NCBI RefSeq assembly: GCF_007655135.1
Contig: NC_045128.1
Coordinates: 12,292,230 to 12,356,229, forward strand
Length of the DNA: 64,000 bases
Source of the DNA: Punica granatum
Taxonomy: Eukaryota; Streptophyta; Magnoliopsida; Myrtales; Lythraceae
Direction: 5' to 3'
The notes under the pieces are model-generated. The model did not search any database, was not told where the DNA came from, and was given only the letters and a program-made list of their open reading frames with translations. The position numbers and the translations under genes were made by a program. Positions 35,330 to 45,716 of the stretch are shown here, piece after piece. Position 1 is the stretch's first letter, and every line of letters starts with the position of its first letter.

Positions 35330-36410
35330 TCCATTTGGTTTCGAGATGAATGCGGTTGATGGATATAGATACAATAAGTTCAGTGGGAGTAATTTTATTT
35401 ACATGAAAGATTGCAAATCTACCCCCGTTACTAAAGGAGATAAGTTCAGTCTCAATTAGTGCCCCGATAATAAGTTTGAACAAAAACAATTGTAGTAGAT
35501 CTCCTATGCATTTGTGGTGGAGTCCAATGCATGCATAGGTATGTACGTATTTGAACTTTACATACATAGTTGGAAAGTTTAGGAGATACTTAAGTAAATT
35601 TGATGTGGATCATTTTTGTAAGCAGCCAAACAAGTTTCTTCGGTATTTACAGAGAACAAAGTGTTTCATGCTCACATACAAGAAGTCAAATTGGTTGGAG
35701 ATCATTAAGAATGTGTTTGGTTTTTGAGTTGAGTTGAGTTGAGTTTTGGTTTTAATTGGTTTGTAATGATTATATTGTTAAATTTTGAGAAAAAGTAATG
35801 AATAGTTGAGAGAAAGTAATGATCAAGTAATGATTGTGTTGTTGAATTGTGAAAACAATAATGAATAGTTGAGAAAATTTAATATTAAAAATTGAATTGA
35901 ATGGTTAAAAAAATATTAAAAAAATGAAAAAAAAAAGTGATGATTATGTCGTTGAATTGAAGATAAGTGGAATTGAGTTGAGTAGAGTTGAAATTTTTTT
36001 AAAAACCAAATACACCCTGTATTCTAATTTTGATGGATGTCGAAACAGTTTACAATCAACGTTTGGCTATATCTATCTGCTAGTTGGAGGAGCCATTTCC
36101 TAGAAGAGTGTTAAGCAAATGCTTGTCACTACTTTAATGATGAAGACAGAGTTCAAAACTGTTATGCAACATCTAATCATGGAATATGACTGTAATTTTT
36201 TTTTGTCACTCGATTGCGAGTTAGGTATAGTGTTTGAAAGACCACCAAAGTTATTCTGTGACAATAAGTTTCTAATCTTATATTTCGACAAATAAAGTTC
36301 ATGGTGACCAGTTATCTATAGAGCACATTAGTGCAACTTCCATGATTGTGGATCCACTCACTAAAGGTGCCAACCATGGTCTTTCATGAGCATTTGTGCA
36401 TATGGGTGCT
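35330..36410 (+). pseudogene. copia reverse-transcriptase remnant and RNase H, split by a MITE
   Basis: A short remnant G-S-N-F-I-Y-M (about 35381-35405) leads straight to T-K-G-D-K-F-S (about 35430). The Y-V-D-D catalytic segment that should lie between them is deleted. The region R-Y-L-Q-R-T-K-C-F-M-L-T-Y (about 35640-35680) marks the RT-RNase H junction. RNase H resumes after the MITE with Y-S-N-F-D-G-C (about 36019), K-L-F-C-D-N-K (about 36245) and S-I-E-H-I-S-A-T-S-M-I-V-D-P-L-T-K-G (about 36318-36370). Stops are present throughout. Confidence 0.75.
35710..36018. mobile_element. MITE inserted in copia RNase H
   Basis: The left end GAATGTGTTTGGTTTTTG and the reverse complement of the right end, GGGTGTATTTGGTTTTT, form the terminal inverted repeat. 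GAGTTGAGTTGAGTTGAG-type repeats follow inside both ends. The copia frame is cut cleanly here. The duplicated target is too eroded to define. Probably PIF/Harbinger-type by its GTTTGGTTT terminus. Confidence 0.75.
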
Positions 36411-36715
36411 ATGGCTTGTGAGGATATTACGGTTTAGTAAGAGGTTGTAGTTTGATGCTATTTTGAGTGTACAGACACCATGGATAATATTTTACATAAT
36501 ACGATTTATACGGAATGCAGTTTATGGGGTGCTTCATCCTAAATTAGGTATTGTATGACCTCACTAAGGAATATAATGGACCGGTTAGAAACATGCATGT
36601 TTAGATCTTATTGCATGTAATTTCCATGTTGCATACCCATATTTGATATATGTCATTGGATGTATTGCTATGCTTGATCATTGATGGGTCTATTAGCTAA
36701 AACTTGATGACTCGA

Positions 36716-36878
36716 GAGAAAGGGGGTGTAGTGCAGTGGCTAACATCCTCACTTGGTAACCTAGAGGTTCCAAGTTCGATTTTCATCAGTGAGATTACCC
36801 GTGCCCCTTTATTTAGGTTTCCTTTCAATTTCCTTGTACTAGGCCATGAGCCTCCTATTGTAATCGAAAAAAAACCTC
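36716..36878 (+). mobile_element. tRNA-derived SINE, family 2
   Basis: A-box-like GTGTAGTGCAGTGGCTAAC (36726-36744) and B-box-like GGTTCCAAGTTCGATT (about 36767-36782) form a tRNA-like head. A body of about 90 bp and an A-rich tail (36866-36874) follow. The 10-bp direct repeat GATGACTCGA flanks it (36706-36715 and 36879-36888). It sits in the right arm of the CACTA, after the copia remnant. Confidence 0.88.
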
Positions 36879-37609
36879 GATGACTCGACTGGACTATTGA
36901 ATGTATGTTGTTTTGATCGGGTCTCGATTATACTGTTTTTATTTTTTTGTTATTTTGTGAGGCGCTATATATGCAGGTTTTGTTTCTAGTGTTCTGTGTG
37001 CAAGTTTGGTTTCTGTAGTTTCTGAATAATAATTTTTTTTGATTTGGCTTATTTCAGATGTAAATTTCGTCTCTAATTATGGTGATCGATCATCTGAAGC
37101 TCGTCCCTTTTCCTTCTCTAACTTCCATAGACGGAAAAGAAACGGATTATCCGTCTGTACACTTTGGAGATGGATATCTCTGATCCGTCTAGGTACCATC
37201 AATAAAAAAAAAATAGAAACGACTCTCACACGGAAATGTCATTCCTAATAGAAATGGAGAAGTCGACTAGGTTCCGTCTATAGTAGAGACAAATGCATAA
37301 ATGGAAATTTCATCTCTTAAAGATGGATGTGTCGGTCTAAAATGCGTCTCTAAGCTCATAGACGGATAAGAGGCGATCGTCTCCGTCTCTGTAAGATGGA
37401 AATGGTTCGTTTGTAATTTGTCCAGTACAGACGGACTGCAAATGGAACATTCGTTTGTATGCATGGGGATGGATCCATCCGTCTATAATAATTTGGAACG
37501 CCAGATTTATGAACGGTCTTATATCTGTCTCAATTTCATCTCTATTGGCACCATAGACACAGATCTGAGACGGATCGTTCTATCTCTATATGACAGATTT
37601 CTTGTAGTG

Positions 37610-38370
37610 AACATTTTCGTACATCGCGCGGGTGAAATTGCTAGTCCTTATCTAATCCTTAGTAAATGAGGTGTATTAGCCTTTAATGGTGTGGAAATAG
37701 CCGCACTCATTCACATTTTATGATAAATCAATAATCCTATAGAAACATTATATTTAATAATTAGCTACATTTTATTTTATTTTATTTTTAATATTAAATA
37801 TATAAACAAATTTTTGCTAAGATTTTCATAATCTTTTCATTCGTTTCTGTTATATATTTTAATAAATACGAATACAAATGGAATTTCATAGGTAGTACTT
37901 TGGAAAATTACCAATCCAACTTGATAGCCCCCACCATTTTATAACTCCTTTTCCAATGAAAATTCTACCGGAAGAAGTTATTTCGGGTGACAATAATTGG
38001 TTTCCCGATGAAAATTTCCTTTAGAGACATAATTTTCATCGGGATATTGGTTGGTTTTTGGATGAAATTTTCGCTTTTTTATCCCTGGGAAAAGTTGAAT
38101 TTTCTTATCGTGGTGTTTTTTGGTTGTCAAGTTAGTAATTATAAATTTGTCAAATTTGGCAATGAAATCTCGAAGATTCAATGAGAGATTATTATTGTTC
38201 AGATTTTTATCATTGCGGCATATAATAATTAATTTCTTATATATAGAAACCTCATTGATATAAAAATCTATTGATATATCTTATTAGATTCTTTCACATT
38301 AATTCAGATGTCAGAAAATAATTGGAAAGATTATAATTGGAAGCACAATTCAAATACGCTGTTCTCCCAT
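37610..38370. other. Upstream region of the six-repeat gene
   Basis: AT-rich. A short direct repeat, ATTCAGATGTCAGAAAATAA (about 38301-38320 and 38383-38402), brackets the TATA box. Frames at 37978-38184 on both strands are not supported. Confidence 0.5.
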
Positions 38371-38378
38371 TATAAATA
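38371..38378 (+). promoter_or_regulatory. TATA box of the six-repeat cysteine-rich gene
   Basis: TATAAATA lies 89 bases before the start codon at 38460. Confidence 0.7.
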
Positions 38379-38459
38379 CATCAATTCAGATGTCAGAAAA
38401 TAAAGTTCATCTCCAGATTAAACTCTCTGTTAAAGGAGCCACTACCTCGATACTTCATG

Positions 38460-39528
38460 ATGGGGCATTTTTCTGTCAAGTTGGTGTTCTTCCTTGTTTT
38501 GATAACAACATCATGTCAGTGTAATTTCTTTTCGTTTCACTCATTATTATGCTGGCAAAATATGTTTTTTTTTTGGTACTTGTTTTGTCCATTGGCAGAG
38601 ACTTAGATTATTGAACTCTTAAGTGAATTAAGACTGATAAGACATTTAAAAAGATGGATCACACGAAAGAATTGTGGGTGCAGTTGTGATATTGCAGGGA
38701 GCAAGAGATGGTTGCAAAAACAACAATGATTGCAAGCGTAAATGCAATGTTGGGTTCAAAGCCGAGTGCGATATAAATGGCAATTGTCACTGTATACTTC
38801 CACCTAATGAAGAGAGGCAATCTGCTATCGGAGTCAAGGCAGATGGTTGCAAAAACAACGATGATTGCAAGAGTAAATGCAATGTTGGGTTCAAAGCCGA
38901 GTGCGACATAAATGGCAATTGTCACTGTATACTTCCACCTAATGAAGAAAGGCAATCTGCTATCGGAGTCGAGGCAGATGGTTGCAAAAACAACGATGAT
39001 TGCAAGAGTAAATGCAATGTTGGGTTCAAAGCCGAGTGCGACATAAATGGCAATTGTCACTGTATACTTCCACCTAATGAAGAGAGGCAACCTGATATCG
39101 GAGTCCAGGCAGATGGTTGCAAAAACAACGATGATTGCAAGAGTAAATGCAATGTTGGGTTCAAAGCCGAGTGCGACATAAATGGCAATTGTCACTGTAT
39201 ACTTCCACCTAATGAAGAGAGGCAACCTGCTATCAGAGTCGAGGCAGATGGTTGCAAAAACAACAATGACTGCAAGCGTAAATGCAATGTTGGGTTCAAA
39301 GCCAAGTGCGACATAAATGGCAATTGTCACTGTATACTTCCACCTAATGAAGAGAGGCAACCTACTATCGGAGTCAAGGCAGATGGTTGCAAAAACAACG
39401 ATGATTGCAAGAGTAAATGCAATGTTGGGTTCAAAGCCGAGTGTGACATAAATGGCAATTGTCACTGTATACTTCCACCTAATGAAGAGAGGCAACATGC
39501 TACCAGAATCGAGGAAGCACACAGATGA
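38460..39528 (+). CDS. Secreted six-repeat CS-alpha-beta (defensin/NCR-like) cysteine-rich protein, two exons
   Basis: Join 38460-38514 and 38684-39528, 299 residues. Exon 1 starts M-G-H-F-S-V-K and runs into a hydrophobic core (L-V-F-F-L-V-L-I). The donor GTCAGT at 38515 and acceptor CAG at 38681-38683 keep the frame and complete a signal peptide of about 25 residues. An intron near the end of the signal peptide is usual in plant defensin-like genes. Six tandem 45-residue modules follow. Each has C-x5-C-x3-C-x7-C-x5-C-x-C; the C-x3-C and C-x-C pairs are the CS-alpha-beta hallmark and C-D-I-N-G-N-C-H-C recalls late-nodulin/NCR peptides. Modules are joined by a Pro/Glu linker (I-L-P-P-N-E-E-R-Q). 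Single-module relatives act as antimicrobial, symbiotic or reproductive signals; which applies here is unknown. It may be a polyprotein cut at the linkers or a multidomain chain. Start and splice sites are by eye. Confidence 0.85.
38707..39516 (+). repeat. Six tandem 135-bp coding units
   Basis: Units start at 38707, 38842, 38977, 39112, 39247 and 39382 with no indels. They differ by a handful of bases each. Units 1 and 5 share N-N-D and K-R-K where the others have N-D-D and K-S-K, so the array probably grew by duplication of blocks, not only single units. Confidence 0.97.
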
Positions 39529-39771
39529 TTTCTCTTCAAGATGGACGTAGAATGAAAGAAGTAGTACTGTCCTCCTCTCTGCATGGAAATTAAGAGTCAT
39601 AGTAGGCAATTGCTTAATGCATGAAGCCTCTAAATAATTAATTGACGGAGCCTTATCTGCATGTATTTGGTTCATCAATAGTTTGTTCTAGGATCTTGTG
39701 GAATAAAGACTGGCAATTGGACTGTTGGATTTATTATTGTTTAAATTTCAGTTTTTTTTTTTTCATCATTA

Positions 39772-40116
39772 GAGCACCCACAATGACTCAAATTTCGGTC
39801 CCAGCTAATGTCATGTGACATCTGGACTTGAGACCGATTCCCATTGTGAGGAGGCATCAGAATTGGCCCATTCCTTTAAACCGAGACGGTGCCAATTGAG
39901 CGTTGCTCCATTATTGGAGCAACACGTGGCAGATGATGGCAGCCTCCTTTCTTCAGTTTTTTTTATTTTTTTTTAAGAAGTGAATCCCACAAGTCATAAT
40001 TAACATGGGACTCATTACTTTGGCTTTGATCAGTGCCAATTTATCCAATGTGGCACTCTGTGCCACCGTGTGAAGTCCTTCAAATGGGATTTGGACTTTG
40101 CCCATTGTAGATGCTC
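39772..40116. mobile_element. Tourist-type (PIF/Harbinger) MITE
   Basis: The left end GAGCACCCACAATG and the reverse complement of the right end, GAGCATCTACAATG, form the terminal repeat. The flanking trinucleotide TTA occurs at both sides (39769-39771 and 40117-40119), the standard PIF/Harbinger duplication. The 345-bp element lies 243 bp after the stop codon of the six-repeat gene. Confidence 0.9.
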
Positions 40117-40119
40117 TTA

Positions 40120-43100
40120 ATGCAATATGCTGGGCATATTGGACTTTTTTTTATTTAATAAAAAGATTGATAATAAAAAATTTTAAAACTTTTCATATTT
40201 ATATGAGCGTGATGCCACTTTTTTTGTTAATTTAATCAGGACCTTCTGACGTGTGCATGCCAGTGTTACGTGGCTCATGATAATTTTTTAAATGGGGCCT
40301 GAAGGATTTTCTTGAATAAAAATTATTCTGAAAATTTTAAAATAATTTTAAAAAAGAAAATAAACCCTAATTTGGAGGAAGATGAGTATCAATGATCTCT
40401 AGTTAGCTATCAAAAACGAGTATTAGTTCATGTTTAGGAAAAGCAAATAATAAATAAAAATAAATAAATAAATATATGAAGCACAGATCATGCTACCAGT
40501 TTTCTCTGATGATGGGCTTCGGGCCCAGTAACCCGAATCCAAGCACAGCGAATAGGCCCACTGTTTGATGGTTTTGCAACCCAGCAAGTGTATGGGCAGT
40601 AATAAGTAATATAAAGTGAGTAGAGTATCGTTCTCACGAGAAATAGACCTAAAGCTCTCCTAGTAATCGAATTATCACAACTCAATTGAAGTCAAGTAAA
40701 TCAAAGATCGATTGATTATAGTAAAATAAAATAAAACAAATTAAGAATAATTAACTATCTATTAGTGGAGACGGGCTAGAATTACAATTTCCCTCAACAC
40801 ATAGCTAACTCGAGTTATTCCCTCTATCCCTAATGCATTTAAAATCCTCTACTAACCTCATTTCTTAACTATCCTTAATGTTATCTCTAATCACTCAAGA
40901 AAATACTTGCACTAACCAATGCCCATATTTCAATGGTTACCGAATTAATGCAAGTTCATTAAGTACCAACCCTTCGGCTACTTAAGGTGAATAGGTATAT
41001 TTCTGTCCTACCCACAAATCTACCGTAGAGTTGAATCTATCCTCAAAATGATCTATCAAAACCGATCTTAGACTAGTCTACCCCTAATCTACATTTAAAA
41101 TTTTCCTTTTGAGTTCATTTAGATTATTGAGATCTGGTGATTAGGCAATTGTAAACATTAAGTACGAAAATAATAGGTTAGAATCATAGACTCACTAGAT
41201 CAAAAGAAAATAAATGAATTAACAATATGTGGGTTCAATTGCAATCATAGCATATGAAATTAGCCCATAAGAATTAGAAACACACAGACGAATTTAACAT
41301 AGACACCAAATTCAAAAGAGATCAACAAAAGTATTAAGAAGAATGACAAGATTTTGCCATGAACTCCCTAAAAGCCAAGTTGACTTCTTTTCTATGACGC
41401 CTTCCTTTCCTCTGCCGTCCACACAGAAGTCGCGCCCACCTCGGGCTATTTATAGGGTAAAAGCTAAAACTATCAAATAAAATCCCGGTGATATTCTTAA
41501 ATCTAATTTCCTTATTTTTGAGCCTTTTACTTCCTAAAATTAAGCACAAGGAAAATCTATTAAAATATTCTCTTCTAGCCTTGGTCTTCAAGATATTCCA
41601 CGAGATATTTCCTTCTAAGAAAATCTAAACATTTCGAAATAAGTCATAATTATAAAATTCGTGCATTAGGTATTGTGCTCTGTGCAAATGTCGAATTTGC
41701 ACATAGAATGGAACTTGGGTCATTCTCCCATCGGATTAATCAGAGCGAAGGGAGTCGCCACTATCTATTCGGGGTCGTTGGAACCCTAGGTTGATTAGTT
41801 GCGCAAAGACAAATGATTTGTATCCAACTATACCACCTATGTCTTTATTTATCGATCTTGAACCAAAGAGTAGATTCGAGGGTTCTATTACACGTGATCA
41901 AGTCGCATGCCCTTTCGTTGCTCTACTTCTTTTAAGTTTGCCGATTTTATTTGGCGAGTCGAGTTGTATTATGTCTTCCCGCATCTCACATAATCCTAAT
42001 CGAAATTCAACAATTTGGGCTTATTTTGGACATGTAACTATATGTAATGATCATGGGCCCTACTTGGGCTTGATTGAATCAGTATGTATGGATTATGGAT
42101 CAATATTATATGGGCCTTCCATAAGCCCAACCAATATGTATGCATGATAACATGAGTGGTAATTTAATTCAACTTTGGGATGTGCCTTACGTAGGCCCAA
42201 GCCCACCTGTTTTTTTAGATTTCCCGAGTCATTATCTGTGTATCCTATATGCATCTTTCCATTTTGATTTTTCGTGCATGATCAGATTTCATGATTTCTA
42301 TGGAATGGGCTTTGTGTGAGCCCACGTCCATTTATTTGATTAGAGCCCAACTATGTTATATAACTTTTATCAATTTTAATCCTAACATGTCCAGGCAAAT
42401 CCTTTTTATTGAATTTCCATCTTTCTCTAGGTCCGGTTTAATTTTCTCTCATTCTCACCGAACCTATTCGATTTATTTACAAAATAATGTCGGTTTGGAT
42501 CCCTAGAGGGCCGGAGACTGGAACGGATCGACTCAGGGAGTCTAAAATGGGCTTTGGGCCCATATTAGATTCGATGATCCTATCCGGTTTGTGATCGGAA
42601 GGCGTCAAGTTAAAATAGAAACGAACTGACTCTAATTGATTCAATGAGGGTTTCAAAGAGTTAATTTGAGTCTATCTTAACAAGATTTCCACGTCTCACT
42701 TAGACCTACTTAATTATTTCAAAATTGTGTTTGGGCGTTGGACCCTTTTTCAAGTTTAATCTCTCTCATTCGAATTCTAGTGATTTGGGCCCACATCACG
42801 ACATTAATTCCATTTCTTAGAGTGACTTGGGGGCCAAGTTTACGTGATTTAGCCAATATTCGTGTGAGTACCAATTCGGAATCAATGCAAACAATCGCAT
42901 ATTTTATCATGGATGCACATAATCACATACACGCACTTTCAAATTTTAGGTTATGGGCCAAGTGAGATGGGCCTTCAGCCCTTAGTCCATATTCATACAG
43001 GACAAGTTATCTTAGGCCCAAATAAATCCAATTAAAGTCCAACCCATTATAACTCTAATTCTCGTGTGTTCATTCTTGTGCAATTCAATCCATTTTAAGT

Positions 43101-45504
43101 CCACATCTTTATTTAACCCATGTTCATGTGTGTGGTGGATTCATTAAGCAAATCAACTCCAATTTCAAGACCAAACTTAAGATTAATTCCGATTCTAGCA
43201 TGCGTAGAGGCAGCCACTCAAGGATAAGCAAAATCATTCATCACCTCATCGAGACCTAAGCATGATACTAAGATTCAGAGTTCCATCGAGGCCTCTCTCG
43301 GGGCAACCTGCCGAAGCATGTCTCCATTCTTCTTTAATTATGCCTTCTATATCTACATCAAGCTCTTCAAGTTTTTGTGAATTCTCGATCGAGTTCGACG
43401 AGGGGTTTCTCGACCTTAGCTTTCCTTTCCAAAGCTTGCTAAAGATGGGCCAAAAAGGGTCTTATCGCATAGCGAAGTTGGAAAAGAAAACCTAGTTAAG
43501 CCTATATCTTCAAGAAGACATACCCGAGATAATTTCCTGCTTCTCGTTGAGTATGGCTCGAATTCTGATCCCGAGACCTGAAGACTCAACGGTTGAGCAA
43601 TGATAAAGATTAAGATCATGGACAGTCGGTTGTAAATATCGCAAACAGCCAGCTGCATTAAGACACGGGGATGCACACAGACCACATGCAGTGCACTGTG
43701 GTAGTGGATGTCGTCGACCGTATAAAGCTTCAGAACTTGAGCGCAATTTGGTGTAATCAAATTCAGATTTGGCCACTTTATTTATTTCCTCGCTTAGCTG
43801 ATTTCTTCCCGTTAATGGTATCCTCAAGATTTTCAGAATATTGTACTTTAGAATATCACTTATATAAATCAAATAGGGATTTCTATGTTGAGAGTATATT
43901 GGGGTCCTATAATTATCTACAGAGAGCATTCATGTAAAGGTGCGAGGAGAGCACCTAGGGTGTCGACAGTGTTTTTGCCAGTTTTAGAGGCCCTTTGAAG
44001 GTTCGGGTTTGATCTTTTGGTTTAGGCTTTCACAGCAGGAGCTAAGCTCCTCTCGTTCGTACTCTCCACTATTATTATTCAATGACGAGTCACCACCGAA
44101 CTTCCTTTACTCGTATGTTTCTTTCAAATGTTTTCACCGCATTTGAGGTTCTTTACCACTATATCTTGTCTGTAGTTCTTCTCTATTTTGCATTATATCA
44201 CCGATATTGAGTGGATTCCCAACACTAGTACTTCCAATAACGGCCTTAACAGATAAATAGTAGTTTGTTGACCATCATCGGTCTCATCAACAGATGCAGA
44301 CCCAACTTGCCCCTGTTGGAGTTTTGCTAATTTCTCCTTCTGTACATGTCCTTGCTTTCTTCGCTGTTCTATTGCAGATCAAACTGCATGTGGTAAGAAA
44401 TCCTTTCTTCGGTAAACGGCGATGAACTCCATATCCCTGGACCAGGAGATACGTTTCCTCCAATAAGGGGTTGCCATAACAGGATCACCACCAGAGTATG
44501 AGCAAACAAAACACGTCACAAATTATATAATTTCCTCGCGTAAGAGATCTCATGGCATAAGATATTATTAGACATACCAAATTAGTTTTTCATGAGTATA
44601 TGATCTCCTTTAAATTAAATGGGGACTGATAGTATAATGAAGGTGAATTGGTCTAACCATTAATTCTTCTGCCATCATTTCGCTATTTGTGTTCTGTACT
44701 CCTCTGTTCAGAGCAATCTTGGCAACCTCGCATTTTTCCCAGAGCTTGATGATGAAGCAGCTAGTCCTTGAAGTTTTCCATTTCGACCTGTTACACTGAA
44801 TGGAAAAGTAAGTAACCGATATAATGGACAAAAAAAAATGAAGATTAAGCCACACATAAAACTTACCTAATGTAAAATGCATGGTAAAGGTCGAGCAAGT
44901 CTCTCTAATGCCGTAATCTCATCATTTATCAATTTAAGCTTCACCCCATAAGGCAGAAGCCTGATTCATGATGAGTTGGCTTGATTTCTAGAGCTGATTT
45001 GGGCCATTTGTTTATGTCGTGAGGCTGCTTCCTCTCCCAATCGACTTTTAGTTGCTGGTCCGGTGTCGCCCCTGCTTTTCATTGCTGATCCGGTCGTCGC
45101 CTGCTCTTCCGGTATGGCCCTTGCTGTTTTTTTATGTGTTTCTAATGCGAACTTCCATTTGAACGTTAAAGACATTATATGTGAGCTTTGAACTTGTTTT
45201 TCTCAGACTTAGAAGGGTTGAAGAATTTGTCTTTGTTATGTATCATTTGTCTTGTAAATTTTAAACTTTGATGAATCTGTGTTGTGTTGTGGTTCTGTTC
45301 TTGAATCAGTTCAGTTAAGGTATTCTCCCAAAAAAAAAAAATTCAGCACAGGCTAAACGAGCCAGGTCGTGTCCGAAGCGACTTGCACAGGCCGGGCCAT
45401 GGGCCCTTCATGCCAGACTCATGGAGGGCATGGGCCAAGTCAGGCTCACGGGGCCCAATTGCATTCCCAACTGGGATTATCATCTATCACATTTGTAACA
45501 CCAC
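40120..45504. other. Intergenic region, possible old retroelement remnants
   Basis: No gene supported. The stretch 40540-40700 (phrase AGTATCGTTCTCACGAGA) and the stretch 41690-42560 (phrase AGCGAAGGGAGTCGCCACTA) resemble sequence I associate with plant LTR elements, but no paired terminal repeats, primer sites or protein domains could be read. The frames at 41791-42147 and 43262-43929 show no motifs. Treat as unclassified. Confidence 0.3.
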
Positions 45505-45522
45505 AATATGTCACGTGAAAGT

Positions 45523-45698
45523 ACCAACGAAAGTATTGGTTGAGTGGTAAGCGGCTCACCTCCGTAAGGAGAAGAACACAAGTTCGAACCCTAGGAAGCG
45601 CACTTGTTGGGAGGGAGAATAACCTTTAATGATCGATCTCCCGACTGGATTAGTCAGATCCCATTGGGCTTCTGGATACCAGGGTACACACCGAAAAA
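45523..45698 (+). mobile_element. tRNA-derived SINE, family 3, with long target duplication
   Basis: A-box-like GGTTGAGTGGTAAGCGGCT (about 45538-45556) and B-box-like AGTTCGAACCCTAGG (about 45583-45597) form the head. The tail ends in a short A run. The 18-bp direct repeat AATATGTCACRTGAAAGT (45505-45522 and 45699-45716, one mismatch) flanks it. Confidence 0.9.
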
Positions 45699-45716
45699 AA
45701 TATGTCACATGAAAGT

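Larger units (their letters stand above)
27264..36440 (+). mobile_element. Ty1/copia retrotransposon, dead, itself carrying nested insertions
   Basis: A primer site resembling tRNA-iMet priming (TGATATCAGAGTA, 27267-27279) is followed by a GC-rich leader. Gag, zinc knuckle, a protease-region remnant, integrase and RNase H-like blocks then follow in copia order. Integrase is split by the Harbinger element (30471-34478) and RNase H by a MITE (35710-36018). The reverse-transcriptase core is missing. I could not pair a 5' LTR (expected just before 27264) with a 3' LTR, so outer limits are approximate. The region 27300-28950 is leader with no supported gene. Confidence 0.75.
17997..37609 (+). mobile_element. 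CACTA (En/Spm) transposon, about 19.6 kb including nested insertions
   Basis: The left terminus reads GACTACAAGAAATCTATCA. The reverse complement of the right terminus reads CACTACAAGAAATCTGTCA, the hallmark CACTA terminal repeat. Both subterminal regions (about 18040-18330 and 37075-37600) are packed with copies of CCGTCTATAAT-like and AGACGGA-like motifs in both orientations, as expected for transposase-binding subterminal repeats. Both internal genes expected of the superfamily are recognisable, in order and on the same strand: TNP2-like (18690-21540) and TnpA/Ptta-like (25240-26860). Removing the MULE and copia insertions leaves roughly 8 kb, a normal autonomous size. The first base of the left terminus is changed and a 3-bp duplication is not clear. 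Confidence 0.78.

Noticed and set aside
38659..39678. 339-codon open frame antisense to the six-repeat gene
   Set aside because: It is a by-product of a 135-bp (multiple of three) repeat: if one unit is open on the reverse strand all are. No signal peptide, start context or promoter supports it, while the sense frame has signal peptide, intron and cysteine pattern.
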